Shown: one piece after another, positions 16,832 through 26,054 of the stretch
How positions within the stretch are numbered: the first letter of the stretch is position 1
Layout of the letters: each line of letters opens with the position of its first letter
Origin: Bacteroidaceae bacterium
GTDB taxonomy: Bacteria; Bacteroidota; Bacteroidia; Bacteroidales; Bacteroidaceae
Direction: 5' to 3'
DNA length: 64,000 nt
NCBI GenBank assembly: GCA_024398475.1
Contig: JAKSJB010000008.1
Location: 20,502-84,501, forward strand
Program-made: the position numbers and the translations under genes
Notes under the pieces: model-generated
The model's input: the letters and a program-made list of their open reading frames with translations, nothing else
Told to the model about the DNA's origin: nothing
The model's database searches: none

Positions 16832-18388
16832 ATGATGAAGAAAGTATCAATAATGATGACAGTAGCCTTGGCTTCTATGGGAGCAATGGCTCAGAGTTCA
16901 TACGATGCCTATAATGTAGCATCAAGTGACTTGAACGGGACAGCACGTTACGTTGGTATGGGTGGTGCATTGGGTGCACTGGGTGGTGATATTTCAGTCA
17001 TGGGCAGCAATCCTGCCGGTACTGCAATGTTCAGAAAGAATGACATGTCGTTTACCCTGAGTGGTGTATTCGGAGATGATGGCGTTCTTGGACATGACGG
17101 TTCACGGGCATCCATTGACAATGCCGGTGCAGTGGTCGTATTGGATGTGGATGAAGGTGGTCTTCAGTATGTGAACTTTGGTGTAAACTTTACCAAGAAC
17201 CGTAATTTCCTGAGCAATGTCAGAACTGGTATCGACAATGTTAGAGGACTCTCCCAAACTGCTCAGATTGCCGATATGGTTCGCAACTGCGATATTCAGT
17301 TCGGTTTTGAAAATATTGATGACTGGGGTGCTCTGCCATACCTTGCCACTAATCTCTATGATGGTGAATACGTTGCTTCTCTAATAGATATAGAAGATGA
17401 GTTTGAAGTTGACGATAAGGGAAACTTTGTATTGGACAAGGATGGAAATCCTGTTTATCTCGGAACTTCCTACTATTGGTCTCCTGCCAATAATGCAAGT
17501 TTCCTGAAGTCGCAGTGGGGCAGTACTTCACAGACCGACATGAACATTTCATTCAATGTATTGGACAAGTATTTCTTCGGAGCATCCGTAGGTCTCTATA
17601 ACATCAACTACCACCGCGAATCCATGTATTCTGAAGTTGGTGAATATGGTAATTCATACGATATCTATAACTACTATGATTCAAGAGGTGATGGTCTTGA
17701 CCTGAAGTTCGGCTTCATCTGCCGTCCTATCGACGACTCTCCTTTCCGCTTCGGTATCGATGTCCACACTCCTACATGGTATTCAATGGAAGATGCAAGA
17801 GGTGCCAACATTAATTATTCCTTTGACGGATACCAGTACTATAACGAGGAATACAACACGCCGTTTGAGTATAATTATCGCACTCCATGGAAATTCGGCC
17901 TAAGTCTCGGCTATACTGTTGATAACTATTTTGCAGTTGGTGCTGAATATGAATATACGGACATGAGTACTGCCAAGTATACTACACGTGGCGATTTCTA
18001 CAGTGATTACTATTATGCACAGAACGAGTATATTAAGGATAATCTCAAAGGACAGAGTACATTAAAACTCGGTATGGAGGTAAAACCTAATCCTGCTGTA
18101 AGTATACGTGCTGGATACAACTATGTTTCTTCTCCTTTCCGAAACAATGCTTATAATACGTTGTATTATGCAGATGATTTCACTGAGACGGATTATACTA
18201 ACTGGAAAGATACACACCGTTTCACTATAGGTCTTGGTTATCGTTACAAGGGTGGATATATTGACTTGGCTTATCAATATCAATCACAAAAGGGTGACTT
18301 ATATGCATTTGATGAAGTAAACCTCACTCCAACACAAATTGATAACAACCGCAGTCAATTGATGTGTACATTCGGTTTTAGATTCTAA
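16832..18388 (+). CDS. OmpP1/FadL-like outer-membrane beta-barrel protein
   Basis: A 518-residue protein with a signal peptide ending in AMAQ. The mature N-terminus has NGTARYVGMGGALGALGGD and then GSNPAGTAMFR, the pattern of OmpP1/FadL/TodX long-chain fatty-acid and hydrophobic-compound transporters. The rest alternates Tyr-rich strands and ends in LMCTFGFRF, a terminal aromatic residue typical for Bam-dependent barrels. The substrate is unknown. A strong terminator follows. Confidence 0.82.
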   Translation: MMKKVSIMMTVALASMGAMAQSSYDAYNVASSDLNGTARYVGMGGALGALGGDISVMGSNPAGTAMFRKNDMSFTLSGVFGDDGVLGHDGSRASIDNAGAVVVLDVDEGGLQYVNFGVNFTKNRNFLSNVRTGIDNVRGLSQTAQIADMVRNCDIQFGFENIDDWGALPYLATNLYDGEYVASLIDIEDEFEVDDKGNFVLDKDGNPVYLGTSYYWSPANNASFLKSQWGSTSQTDMNISFNVLDKYFFGASVGLYNINYHRESMYSEVGEYGNSYDIYNYYDSRGDGLDLKFGFICRPIDDSPFRFGIDVHTPTWYSMEDARGANINYSFDGYQYYNEEYNTPFEYNYRTPWKFGLSLGYTVDNYFAVGAEYEYTDMSTAKYTTRGDFYSDYYYAQNEYIKDNLKGQSTLKLGMEVKPNPAVSIRAGYNYVSSPFRNNAYNTLYYADDFTETDYTNWKDTHRFTIGLGYRYKGGYIDLAYQYQSQKGDLYAFDEVNLTPTQIDNNRSQLMCTFGFRF

Positions 18389-18420
18389 AATGATATAGAT
18401 ATTTTTAGTTAATATTCAAT

Positions 18421-18458
18421 CAAGCCATTACCAAATTATGTGTAATGGCTTGTTTTTT
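18421..18458 (+). terminator. Intrinsic terminator
   Basis: Perfect 11-bp stem CAAGCCATTAC / GTAATGGCTTG with a 10-base loop, followed by TTTTTT. It ends the outer-membrane protein transcript before the OPT transporter. Confidence 0.92.
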
Positions 18459-18476
18459 ATAGATATATTCCGATTG

Positions 18477-18509
18477 TTGCCGTTATTTCAGTTATATTTC
18501 ATATCTTTG
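18477..18509 (+). promoter_or_regulatory. Promoter of the OPT transporter gene
   Basis: A TATCTTTG box (18502-18509) is preceded by TTG at 18477-18479, 22 bases upstream. The leader would be about 40 nt. Confidence 0.65.
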
Positions 18510-18553
18510 CATTGATATAAACCAATTATCTTAATACATAACGAAAACTAATC

Positions 18554-20542
18554 ATGGATAATGAAAACAAACAGGTAGGTCTGCCTGAGAATGCGTTTAG
18601 AGAACTAAATGAAGGTGAGAAATATGAACCAGTGATGTCTCCCGATAAATGTTACAGGGAGGTTACTCCATGGTCCATTCTTTGGGGTATAGTAATGGCT
18701 GTCCTTTTTTCTGCAGCAACAGCATATTTGGGACTGAAGGTTGGACAGGTGTTTGAGGCAGCTATTCCTATTACAATTATTGCCATAGGTCTTTCCGGCG
18801 CTGCTAAACGAAAAGACCCACTTGGAGAAAACGTTATTATCCAAAGTATCGGTGCCTGTTCAGGTATGGTTGTCGCCGGTGCCATTTTCACACTTCCTGC
18901 CTTGTATATACTGCAATCTAAATATCCTGAGATCACAGTAAATTTCCTTGAGGTTTTTATGGCTTCTCTGCTTGGTGGTGCTTTGGGTATATTGTTTCTA
19001 ATTCCTTTCCGTAAGTATTTTGTAAAGGATATGCATGGAAAATATCCTTTTCCTGAAGCAACGGCATCTACTCAGGTCCTTATCTCTGGGGAAAAGAGCG
19101 GTAATCAGGCTAAGCCTCTTCTCGTTGCTGGTATCATCGGGGGACTTTATGATTTTTTAGTTGCCTCATTTGGTACCTGGACTGAAAACTTTACGTCGAG
19201 GGTAACGGAATGGGGGGTTGCTATTGCAGATAAAACCAAGTTGTTGTTTTCTGTTAATACCGGTGCAGCATTGCTCGGTATGGGATATATCGTAGGTCTG
19301 AAATATGCAGCAATAATATGTATGGGTTCTGTACTTGTGTGGTGGATAATAGTTCCGCTCATATCAGCCGTGTTCCCTGAACTGCAGGTTTCAAATGGTG
19401 TTATAGCGGCTGATGCATCGCCTGAGGAGATATTCTCTTATGCCAAGAGTATTGGTATCGGTGGTATTGCTACTGCAGGTGTTATAGGAATCATCAAGAG
19501 TTGGGGCGTAATTCGTGATGCTTTCAGACTTTTCGGACAGATTTTAGGTAAGACAAAAACTGCAGAATCGAAATCTGATGTTGAAATTGAACGCACTCAG
19601 AGGGACTTGTCTATGCGTATTATAGTTTTCGGTACATTATTGGCAATCGTTGTGACAACGATATTTTTCTTTGTCGGACCTATGGATGGAAATCTTCTGT
19701 TTACAATCGTGGGTATCCTGATTGTTGCGGTTATCGCATTTCTGTTTACCACAGTTGCTGCAAATGCTATTGCTATTGTTGGTTCCAATCCTGTATCTGG
19801 CATGACTCTTATGACATTGATACTTTCTAGTATAATCATGGTGTTGGTCGGACTTAACGGAACTCATGGTATGGTTGCTGCATTAATTATGGGTGGTGTG
19901 GTGTGTACGGCTCTGTCATCTGCTGGTTCGTTCATTACCGATTTGAAAATCGGCTATTGGTTGGGTAGTACTCCTAGGTATCAGGAGACATGGAAATTTG
20001 TAGGTGTTCTAGTCAGTGCTGTTACTGTTGGTGGTGTTATAATGATTCTGAACAAGGCATATGGATTTACTCCGGATAATTCTGATGTTATGGCTGCCCC
20101 ACAGGCACGTGCCATGGCGGCCGTAATCGAACCTCTCATGTCCGGCGAAGGTGCTCCTTGGATGTTGTATGGTATTGGTGCAGTTATTGCAATCATTCTA
20201 AATTTCTGCAAGATTTCTCCTTTGGCATTCGCTCTTGGCATGTTTATTCCTCTGCAACTTAACCTACCTCTGATAGTAGGCGGACTTATAAACTGGTACG
20301 TTTCAAAACCTAAACAAAAGGGTGGGGAGCCAAATACTGCTGCTTCTGAAAAAGGTACATTGCTCGCAAGTGGTTTTATTGCCGGTGGAGCCTTGATGGG
20401 TGTTGTAAGTGCTGCTCTTCGTTTTGCTGGATGTGACTTTGTTTGTAGTGAGTGGCTTGCATCAACATGGGCAGAACTCCTTTCACTTGTGGCTTATATT
20501 GTTCTCATCGTTTATCTTGTTAAAGCATCGAAGAGAGTATAG
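18554..20542 (+). CDS. OPT-family oligopeptide transporter
   Basis: A 662-residue inner-membrane protein with about 15 hydrophobic helices. The N-terminal block EVTPWSILWGIVMAVLFSAA, KVGQVFEAAIPITI, and the KYPFPEATASTQVL segment near residue 165 are typical of prokaryotic OPT proteins, which take up oligopeptides or metal-peptide conjugates by proton symport. Length is normal. It is a single-gene unit with its own promoter and terminator. The transported peptide cannot be predicted. Confidence 0.92.
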   Translation: MDNENKQVGLPENAFRELNEGEKYEPVMSPDKCYREVTPWSILWGIVMAVLFSAATAYLGLKVGQVFEAAIPITIIAIGLSGAAKRKDPLGENVIIQSIGACSGMVVAGAIFTLPALYILQSKYPEITVNFLEVFMASLLGGALGILFLIPFRKYFVKDMHGKYPFPEATASTQVLISGEKSGNQAKPLLVAGIIGGLYDFLVASFGTWTENFTSRVTEWGVAIADKTKLLFSVNTGAALLGMGYIVGLKYAAIICMGSVLVWWIIVPLISAVFPELQVSNGVIAADASPEEIFSYAKSIGIGGIATAGVIGIIKSWGVIRDAFRLFGQILGKTKTAESKSDVEIERTQRDLSMRIIVFGTLLAIVVTTIFFFVGPMDGNLLFTIVGILIVAVIAFLFTTVAANAIAIVGSNPVSGMTLMTLILSSIIMVLVGLNGTHGMVAALIMGGVVCTALSSAGSFITDLKIGYWLGSTPRYQETWKFVGVLVSAVTVGGVIMILNKAYGFTPDNSDVMAAPQARAMAAVIEPLMSGEGAPWMLYGIGAVIAIILNFCKISPLAFALGMFIPLQLNLPLIVGGLINWYVSKPKQKGGEPNTAASEKGTLLASGFIAGGALMGVVSAALRFAGCDFVCSEWLASTWAELLSLVAYIVLIVYLVKASKRV

Positions 20543-20567
20543 TTCAATTTCTATATAAAAGAAAAAT

Positions 20568-20610
20568 GAGACGAAGATTGCTAAATTATGCAATATTCTC
20601 CGTCTCTTTT
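20568..20610. terminator. Bidirectional terminator
   Basis: GAGACG (20568-20573) pairs with CGTCTC (20601-20606), with an inner ATTGC/GCAAT stem, followed by TTTT on the plus strand. It lies between the convergent OPT and ribE genes. Confidence 0.7.
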
Positions 20611-20640
20611 ATAGTATAAACTTGTATGTATTCAAAAATA

Positions 20641-21246
20641 TTACTTGAATAAAACACTATATCGGCTGATGTATTTACCTATAATGTCGAATTCAAGGTT
20701 TACAACACTTCCTACTTTGATATTGTGGAAATTAGTGTTTTCATATGTGTAGGGAATTATGCATACCTGAAACGTGTCGTTTGTAGGATTGCATACAGTC
20801 AGACTTACTCCGTTGACTGTAACTGAGCCTTTATCTACGGTTATGTAGCCTCTCTTTGCCATTTCCTTGTCAAACTTATACTTGAAGGTGAAAATCCAAC
20901 TACCCTCTGCATCTTCCTTGTTGATACATTCTGCGGTCTGATCAACATGCCCCTGTACGATATGACCGTCTAGTCTTCCGTTCATCATCATAGAACGTTC
21001 AACATTCACTTCGTCACCTACTTTTAGCAGCCCCAGATTGCTTCTGTCGAGTGTCTCTTTCATTGCTGTTACTGTATAGGTCCCGTTTTCAATGCGGACT
21101 ACCGTGAGGCATACTCCGTTGTGTGCCACACTTTGGTCAATCTTTAATTCATCGACAAATGAACATTTCATTGTCAGGTGAACATTCTCCTGTTCACGTT
21201 CTATAGCAACTACTGTTGCATATTCTTCTACTATTCCTGAAAACAT
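20641..21246 (-). CDS. ribE: Riboflavin synthase, alpha subunit
   Basis: It dismutates two 6,7-dimethyl-8-ribityllumazines to riboflavin. The 201-residue protein shows the two internal lumazine-binding repeats: MFSGIVEE at the start and GHIVQGHVDQTAEC opening the second half. Further marks are VAHNGVCLTVV in repeat one and SVTVNGVSLTVC in repeat two. No FMN riboswitch is visible upstream and no other rib genes are adjacent. Confidence 0.95.
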   Translation of the reverse strand: MFSGIVEEYATVVAIEREQENVHLTMKCSFVDELKIDQSVAHNGVCLTVVRIENGTYTVTAMKETLDRSNLGLLKVGDEVNVERSMMMNGRLDGHIVQGHVDQTAECINKEDAEGSWIFTFKYKFDKEMAKRGYITVDKGSVTVNGVSLTVCNPTNDTFQVCIIPYTYENTNFHNIKVGSVVNLEFDIIGKYISRYSVLFK

Positions 21247-21280
21247 ATTAGTAATTGAGGCTATTTGACGTTAGTCATTT

Positions 21281-21406
21281 TCCATTGGATTTATCCAAAT
21301 GGATAAGTTTATGAATTATTACAAGAAAACTTTTAGCCATTAGCCGTTAACCTATGACTTGCTGTCTGTATAGCAAGACTAAAAGTTAATTGCCAATGGC
21401 TAAAAG
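21281..21406. repeat. Nested palindromes between ribE and the decarboxylase beta gene
   Basis: Three hairpins lie in the 167-bp gap. TCCATTGGAT/ATCCAAATGGA is at 21281-21303. An outer 12-bp pair CTTTTAGCCATT / AATGGCTAAAAG spans 21330-21341 and 21395-21406. Inside it CTTGCT/AGCAAG forms a small stem. The outer pair is followed on the minus strand by a T-rich run, so it may terminate the decarboxylase operon. The compound cruciform shape also resembles a small repetitive element. Confidence 0.5.
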
Positions 21407-21413
21407 TGAATGA

Positions 21414-22688
21414 TTATCCCAACATACTGAGGAGGATACCGGCTGCAACTGCTGAACCAATCACACCTGCTACGTTTGGTCCCATAGCATGCATGAGGAG
21501 GAAGTTGCTTGGGTTTTCCTTCTGACCTACAGTTTGGCTTACACGTGCAGCCATAGGTACTGCACTTACACCTGCAGATCCAATCAGTGGGTTGATCTTC
21601 TCCTTTGAGAACACGTTCATCAACTTAGCGAAGAGTACACCTCCAGCTGTTGCAACGCTGAATGCAACTATACCCATACAGAGAATGTACAGAGTTTTAG
21701 GTGAAAGGAATGTTCCTGCTGTAGCAGTAGCACCGACTGTTGTACCGAGGAAGATGACGACTATGTTCATCAATTCGTTCTGTACAGTCTTTGCCAGACG
21801 GTCAACAACGCCTGATTCACGCATAAGGTTACCAAGCATCAGACAGCCAATCAATGGACCTGCATCTGGTATGATGAGTGTTACAACAATTGATACAGCG
21901 ATAGGGAAGATAATCTTCTCGGTCTTGCTGACACTGCGGAGCTGGCTCATCTTAATCAAACGTTCCTTCTTAGTTGTGAGGAGACGCATGATAGGTGGCT
22001 GAATCACTGGTACGAGTGCCATGTAACTATATGCTGCAATAGCAATAGGACCAAGGAGGTGTGGAGCCAACTTTGTTGTCAGGAAGATAGATGTAGGTCC
22101 GTCAGCACCACCGATGATACCGATAGATGCAGCCTCTGTACTAGTGAATCCGAGTGTATGAGCTACGAGGAATGTCATGAAGATACCAAGCTGGGCAGCA
22201 GCACCGAGAATGAAACTCTTTGGATTGGCAATCAGTGGACCGAAGTCAGTCATAGCACCTACACCGATGAAGATGAGGCATGGGTAAATACCTGCCTTGA
22301 CACCGATGTATAGTACGTCGAGTAGACCACCTTCAGCCAATACATGACGATAACTGTGGAAAAATTCGCTTTCAGGGTTCAGGAACTCATCGTTCCACAT
22401 CTCTGTATGGAACATGTTTGCTCCTGGAAGGTTCGTAAGGAGCATACCGAATGCGATAGGCAAGAGCAACAATGGCTCATACTCCTTCTTGATGGCGAGA
22501 TAGAGAAGGAAGCATGCCAATGCAATCATTACGGCAGATTTCCATCCATCGCCTATAAAGAACTGAGTGAAACCCATACTGTTGAAGAACTTTGTCATGG
22601 TTTCAGCTACATCGAACTGACCATCAGCGGCAAAGCAACCAACAGTAACGAGCATCATCATTGATAAAAAACATATAATTCTCTTCAT
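21414..22688 (-). CDS. mmdB: Sodium-pumping decarboxylase beta subunit
   Basis: The membrane subunit that decarboxylates carboxybiotin and exports sodium ions. The 424-residue protein has about eleven hydrophobic segments, a signal-like first segment, and the conserved stretches GGADGPTSIFLTTKLAPHLL near residue 195 and NPLIGSAGVSAVPMAARV near 375, the sodium-site region of the OadB/MmdB/GcdB family. It is the last gene of a five-gene operon with epimerase and methylmalonyl-CoA carboxyltransferase, which points to methylmalonyl-CoA decarboxylase rather than oxaloacetate decarboxylase. Confidence 0.92.
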   Translation of the reverse strand: MKRIICFLSMMMLVTVGCFAADGQFDVAETMTKFFNSMGFTQFFIGDGWKSAVMIALACFLLYLAIKKEYEPLLLLPIAFGMLLTNLPGANMFHTEMWNDEFLNPESEFFHSYRHVLAEGGLLDVLYIGVKAGIYPCLIFIGVGAMTDFGPLIANPKSFILGAAAQLGIFMTFLVAHTLGFTSTEAASIGIIGGADGPTSIFLTTKLAPHLLGPIAIAAYSYMALVPVIQPPIMRLLTTKKERLIKMSQLRSVSKTEKIIFPIAVSIVVTLIIPDAGPLIGCLMLGNLMRESGVVDRLAKTVQNELMNIVVIFLGTTVGATATAGTFLSPKTLYILCMGIVAFSVATAGGVLFAKLMNVFSKEKINPLIGSAGVSAVPMAARVSQTVGQKENPSNFLLMHAMGPNVAGVIGSAVAAGILLSMLG

Positions 22689-22700
22689 GTCTCAATAAGA

Positions 22701-23423
22701 TTATGCGATTGTTACCAATGCATCACCAACATTGACTGATGCACCCTGCTGAGCGTTAATAGCACTAACTGTACCGTCCCATTCGCTGACGATGTCGTTC
22801 TGCATCTTCATTGCTTCCATTACAGCAACGATATCACCCTTCTTTACTGTCTGACCTACAGTTACCTTAACTGCTGTGACTGTACCTGGAAGTGGAGCCG
22901 TAACAGCCTTGCCACCAGCAGGTGCTGCTGCCTTAGGTGCTGCAGCAGGAGCTGCCTTTGGTGCAGGTGCAGCAACTGGAGCTGCCTTTGGAGCTGGTGC
23001 AGCAGTAGCAATACCTGAAAGTTCTGCGAGAACATCACCTTGATTTACAGTCTGACCAACCTGACACTTGATTGCCTGAATAGTGCAGTCTGCTTCTGCA
23101 GTAATATTGTTTTCCATCTTCATGGCTTCCATGATGATGATAGTGTCACCCTTCTTTACCTTGTCGCCTTCCTTTACCAGTATCTTAGTAATGTTGCCTG
23201 GAAGTGGTGCAGAAAGTTTTGCACTTGCAGAACCTGCAGCAGGAGCAGCAGAAGCAACCTGTCCAACTGTTGGGCGTGCAACTGGAGCCTTAGGAGCAGC
23301 CATACCCTCTACATCTACAGAGTATGCTTTTCCATTTACGGTAACCTGAACTTTGTTCTCGCCCTGTTCTTCAACCTGAGCAGCATATTCAGTACCGTCT
23401 ATCTTAAACTTGAATTCTTTCAT
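22701..23423 (-). CDS. mmdC: Biotin carrier subunit with two tandem biotinyl domains
   Basis: A 240-residue biotin carboxyl carrier that shuttles CO2 from the carboxyltransferase to the membrane decarboxylase. It is longer than the usual 120-170 residues because it holds two complete biotinyl domains. One has EAMKMEN with Lys102, the other EAMKMQN with Lys206; each begins APLPG. They are joined by an Ala/Pro/Lys linker (about residues 140-165), and a second Ala-rich linker precedes the first domain. Both lysines and flanking Met are intact, so both could be biotinylated. It lies 12 bases before the beta gene. Confidence 0.9.
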   Translation of the reverse strand: MKEFKFKIDGTEYAAQVEEQGENKVQVTVNGKAYSVDVEGMAAPKAPVARPTVGQVASAAPAAGSASAKLSAPLPGNITKILVKEGDKVKKGDTIIIMEAMKMENNITAEADCTIQAIKCQVGQTVNQGDVLAELSGIATAAPAPKAAPVAAPAPKAAPAAAPKAAAPAGGKAVTAPLPGTVTAVKVTVGQTVKKGDIVAVMEAMKMQNDIVSEWDGTVSAINAQQGASVNVGDALVTIA

Positions 23424-23474
23424 TTGTATTTACTGTTTCGTTTCGTTACGTCATTGTCAACGCAACCGCGTTTT

Positions 23475-23825
23475 TTAATTAAAATGGTTATTTAACTCGT
23501 GATGCCATGCTGAGTGACGGTTGTTCTTAATAGTAATCACGTCTGATTCCTCATCATGAACATTCTGGAAATAAAGATACAGAGCAGTAGCAATGGCTGC
23601 CTTGTCAGCATCGGATGCCGATGCGGCAGGAGCAGCGGAAGTCGCAGCAACTGGCTGTGCAGTTGGCTTAGCTGACTTTGTCTTGGCACCTGAGCTTTCC
23701 AGTTTCTGAACTGATTTGCCCAAGAGAATCATGACAAAGATGAGCAATATAAGCACAACGAACACAACGCCGAAGCCGATACCCGACATTGCCCATACGT
23801 CTGACCATATTACTAATGTTGTCAT
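23475..23825 (-). CDS. Sodium-pumping decarboxylase gamma subunit (OadG family)
   Basis: A 116-residue protein with one N-terminal membrane helix (about residues 10-35), an Ala/Pro/Lys-rich linker, and a C-terminal segment ending in RHSAWHHELNNHF. OadG-type subunits anchor and assemble the complex, and their C-terminal His residues bind zinc. Size, topology and position between carboxyltransferase and biotin carrier support the call. Confidence 0.85.
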   Translation of the reverse strand: MTTLVIWSDVWAMSGIGFGVVFVVLILLIFVMILLGKSVQKLESSGAKTKSAKPTAQPVAATSAAPAASASDADKAAIATALYLYFQNVHDEESDVITIKNNRHSAWHHELNNHFN

Positions 23826-23879
23826 ATTATATTTGTTTTGACAATTTACAATATACTTTAATTGACATCCACGTGATTA

Positions 23880-25451
23880 TTACAATGGAATATTTCCGTG
23901 CTTCTTTGCTGGGTTGGTTACACGCTTGTTCTCAAGTTGTGCGAGTGCGCGGATAATGCGGAAACGAGTGTTACGTGGCTCGATAACATCATCAATGTAA
24001 CCATACTTGGCTGCGTTGTAAGGGTTGGCAAAGAGCTTAGTGTATTCATCTTCCTTGTCCTTGATGAATTGCTTAGCTTCAGCTTCCTTACCTTCTTCCT
24101 TAAGAGCCTTTGCTTCCTTTGCATAAAGAACTGCTGCTGCACCTGCTGCACCCATAACTGCGATTTCAGCAGAAGGCCATGCATAGTTCATGTCGCCACG
24201 GAGTTGCTTACAGCTCATTACGATGTGAGAACCACCGTATGACTTACGCAATGTAACAGTTACCTTTGGAACCGTACATTCACCGAATGCATAAAGAAGC
24301 TTAGCACCATGAAGGATAACGGCATTGTATTCCTGACCTGTACCTGGGAGGAATCCTGGAACGTCAACAAGTGTTACGAGTGGAATATTGAATGCGTCGC
24401 AGAAACGAACGAAACGTGCAGCCTTGCGAGATGCGTTGCAGTCAAGAACACCTGCCATAACCTTTGGCTGGTTGGCAACGATACCTACTGACTGACCGTT
24501 GAAACGAGCGAAACCTACGATGATGTTCTTTGCATAGTTTGGCTGTACTTCGAAGAATTCACCGTTATCGACGATTCCTGCAATAACTTCATACATATCG
24601 TATGGCTGGTTAGGGTTGTCAGGAATGATTTCATTGAGGAAGTCTTCCTTACGGTCGATAGGGTCATTGCATTCAACAAGCGGAGTTGTCTCAAGATTGT
24701 TCTGTGGAATATAACTGAGCAACTGCTTGATCATGTTGATGGCTTCTTCTTCAGTAGACGCTGTAAAGTGAGTTACACCAGACTTAGTAGAATGTACGCT
24801 TGCACCACCGAGTTCTTCCTGTGTTACAACTTCACCGAGTACAGTCTTTACAACTGCCGGACCTGTAAGGAACATGTATGATGTATTTTCCATCATGAGA
24901 GTGAAGTCAGTAAGTGCAGGAGAATAAACTGCACCACCTGCACATGGACCGAAGATTCCTGAAATCTGTGGAACTACGCCGCTGGCGAGAATGTTGCGTT
25001 CAAAGATTTCTGAATAACCTGCAAGAGCATTGATACCTTCCTGGATACGTGCACCACCTGAATCGTTAAGACCGATAACAGGAGCACCCATCTTCATTGC
25101 AGCATCCATTACCTTACATATCTTCAATGCCATAGTTTCTGACAATGAACCAGCGTTTACTGTGAAGTCCTGTGCAAATACGTAAACGAGGCGACCTGCA
25201 ACTGTACCATATCCTGTAACAACGCCGTCACCGTCAAATTGCTTTTTTTCCATACCGAAGTTATGGCAACGATGTGTTACGAACATGTCCATTTCTTCGA
25301 ATGAACCTTCGTCGAGAAGCATAGCAATGCGTTCACGAGCTGTGTACTTACCCTTGTCGTGCTGTTTCTGGATAGCCTTTTCGCCACCGCCAAGGCGTGC
25401 TTTGTCACGCTTTTCGACAAGTTCCTTAATCTTTTCTGCTTGTTTGTTCAT
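23880..25451 (-). CDS. mmdA: Methylmalonyl-CoA decarboxylase alpha / acyl-CoA carboxyltransferase subunit
   Basis: The carboxyltransferase moves the carboxyl group from methylmalonyl-CoA to biotin, the last step to propionyl-CoA in the succinate pathway. The 523-residue length is normal for the family. The two crotonase-like halves are visible, with [13 protein letters not shown] near residue 115, [20 protein letters not shown], and the C-terminal [12 protein letters not shown] and [15 protein letters not shown]. The ATG at 25451 ([15 protein letters not shown]) was preferred to one 14 codons upstream because the family starts there. Propionyl-CoA carboxylase beta is the homologous alternative, but the beta and gamma membrane subunits argue for the decarboxylase. 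Confidence 0.93.
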   Translation of the reverse strand: MNKQAEKIKELVEKRDKARLGGGEKAIQKQHDKGKYTARERIAMLLDEGSFEEMDMFVTHRCHNFGMEKKQFDGDGVVTGYGTVAGRLVYVFAQDFTVNAGSLSETMALKICKVMDAAMKMGAPVIGLNDSGGARIQEGINALAGYSEIFERNILASGVVPQISGIFGPCAGGAVYSPALTDFTLMMENTSYMFLTGPAVVKTVLGEVVTQEELGGASVHSTKSGVTHFTASTEEEAINMIKQLLSYIPQNNLETTPLVECNDPIDRKEDFLNEIIPDNPNQPYDMYEVIAGIVDNGEFFEVQPNYAKNIIVGFARFNGQSVGIVANQPKVMAGVLDCNASRKAARFVRFCDAFNIPLVTLVDVPGFLPGTGQEYNAVILHGAKLLYAFGECTVPKVTVTLRKSYGGSHIVMSCKQLRGDMNYAWPSAEIAVMGAAGAAAVLYAKEAKALKEEGKEAEAKQFIKDKEDEYTKLFANPYNAAKYGYIDDVIEPRNTRFRIIRALAQLENKRVTNPAKKHGNIPL

Positions 25452-25495
25452 TTTATATGTTTTAACTAAATTGTGTGTCCGAAAAAAATCCATAA

Positions 25496-25520
25496 ACGCC
25501 CCTACGGAAGGGTAGGAGCG
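25496..25520 (-). terminator. Weak hairpin between mce and mmdA
   Basis: A 9-bp stem with one mismatch is followed on the minus strand by TTTATGGATTTTTTT. It may partly end or protect the mce transcript; readthrough into mmdA is still expected. Confidence 0.35.
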
Positions 25521-25535
25521 TATATGTATAAATCA

Positions 25536-25946
25536 TTATTTTGCAGGTTCGCAGAGTTCTGTGAGAATGCTTGCAGTTGACTTTGGATGAAGGAATGCAA
25601 TCATCATGTTCTCAGCACCACCGCGTGGAGCCTTGTCGATAAGACGGATACCCTGTGCGTCACATTCTGCCAAAGCATTTGCAACACCATCTTCTACAGC
25701 GAATGCAACGTGATGTACACCCTTGCCACCGTTCTCGAGATACTTGGCTACAGCACTTTCAGGACTTGTTGGCTCAAGGAGTTCAAGTTTTACTTCACCT
25801 ACTTTCAAAAAAGCAGTCTTTACTTTTTGATCAGCTACTTCTTCTACTGCGTAGCACTTCAAACCTAATGTGTTCTCAAAATAAGGGAGAACTTCGTCAA
25901 TACTCTTGACAGCAATGCCAAGGTGATCAATACGTGAAATTTTCAT
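25536..25946 (-). CDS. mce: Methylmalonyl-CoA epimerase
   Basis: It interconverts the R and S forms of methylmalonyl-CoA between the B12-dependent mutase and the decarboxylase. The 136-residue vicinal-oxygen-chelate protein opens ISRIDHLGIAVKS, has the metal-ligand His in DHLGIA and in GVHHVAFAVED, and a metal-ligand Glu in VKLELLEPTSPES. The ATG at 25946 gives the typical start; an upstream in-frame start would add 18 unrelated residues. It heads the decarboxylase operon. Confidence 0.93.
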   Translation of the reverse strand: MKISRIDHLGIAVKSIDEVLPYFENTLGLKCYAVEEVADQKVKTAFLKVGEVKLELLEPTSPESAVAKYLENGGKGVHHVAFAVEDGVANALAECDAQGIRLIDKAPRGGAENMMIAFLHPKSTASILTELCEPAK

Positions 25947-25990
25947 GTCTGATTGATTATTTGATTTTAAATATGGTTTAATAAAACAAT

Positions 25991-26031
25991 TATCGCACAA
26001 AAGTACTGAAAAATATTGACTTTCGTGCGAT
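25991..26031 (-). terminator. Hairpin downstream of hisB
   Basis: TATCGCAC...AAAAGT (25991-26004) pairs with its near-perfect complement at 26018-26031 (14 pairs, one wobble). ATTGTTTTATT follows on the minus strand. It should end the his transcript. A TACTTTTG box for the mce operon lies in the same arm (25998-26005), so the hairpin may also affect mce transcription. Confidence 0.6.
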
Positions 26032-26054
26032 AAAAAATGTATTTTTATCTGGAT

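Noticed and set aside
20641..21300. FMN riboswitch upstream of riboflavin synthase
   Set aside because: The conserved RFN helices and loops are not found; only a short palindrome lies upstream.
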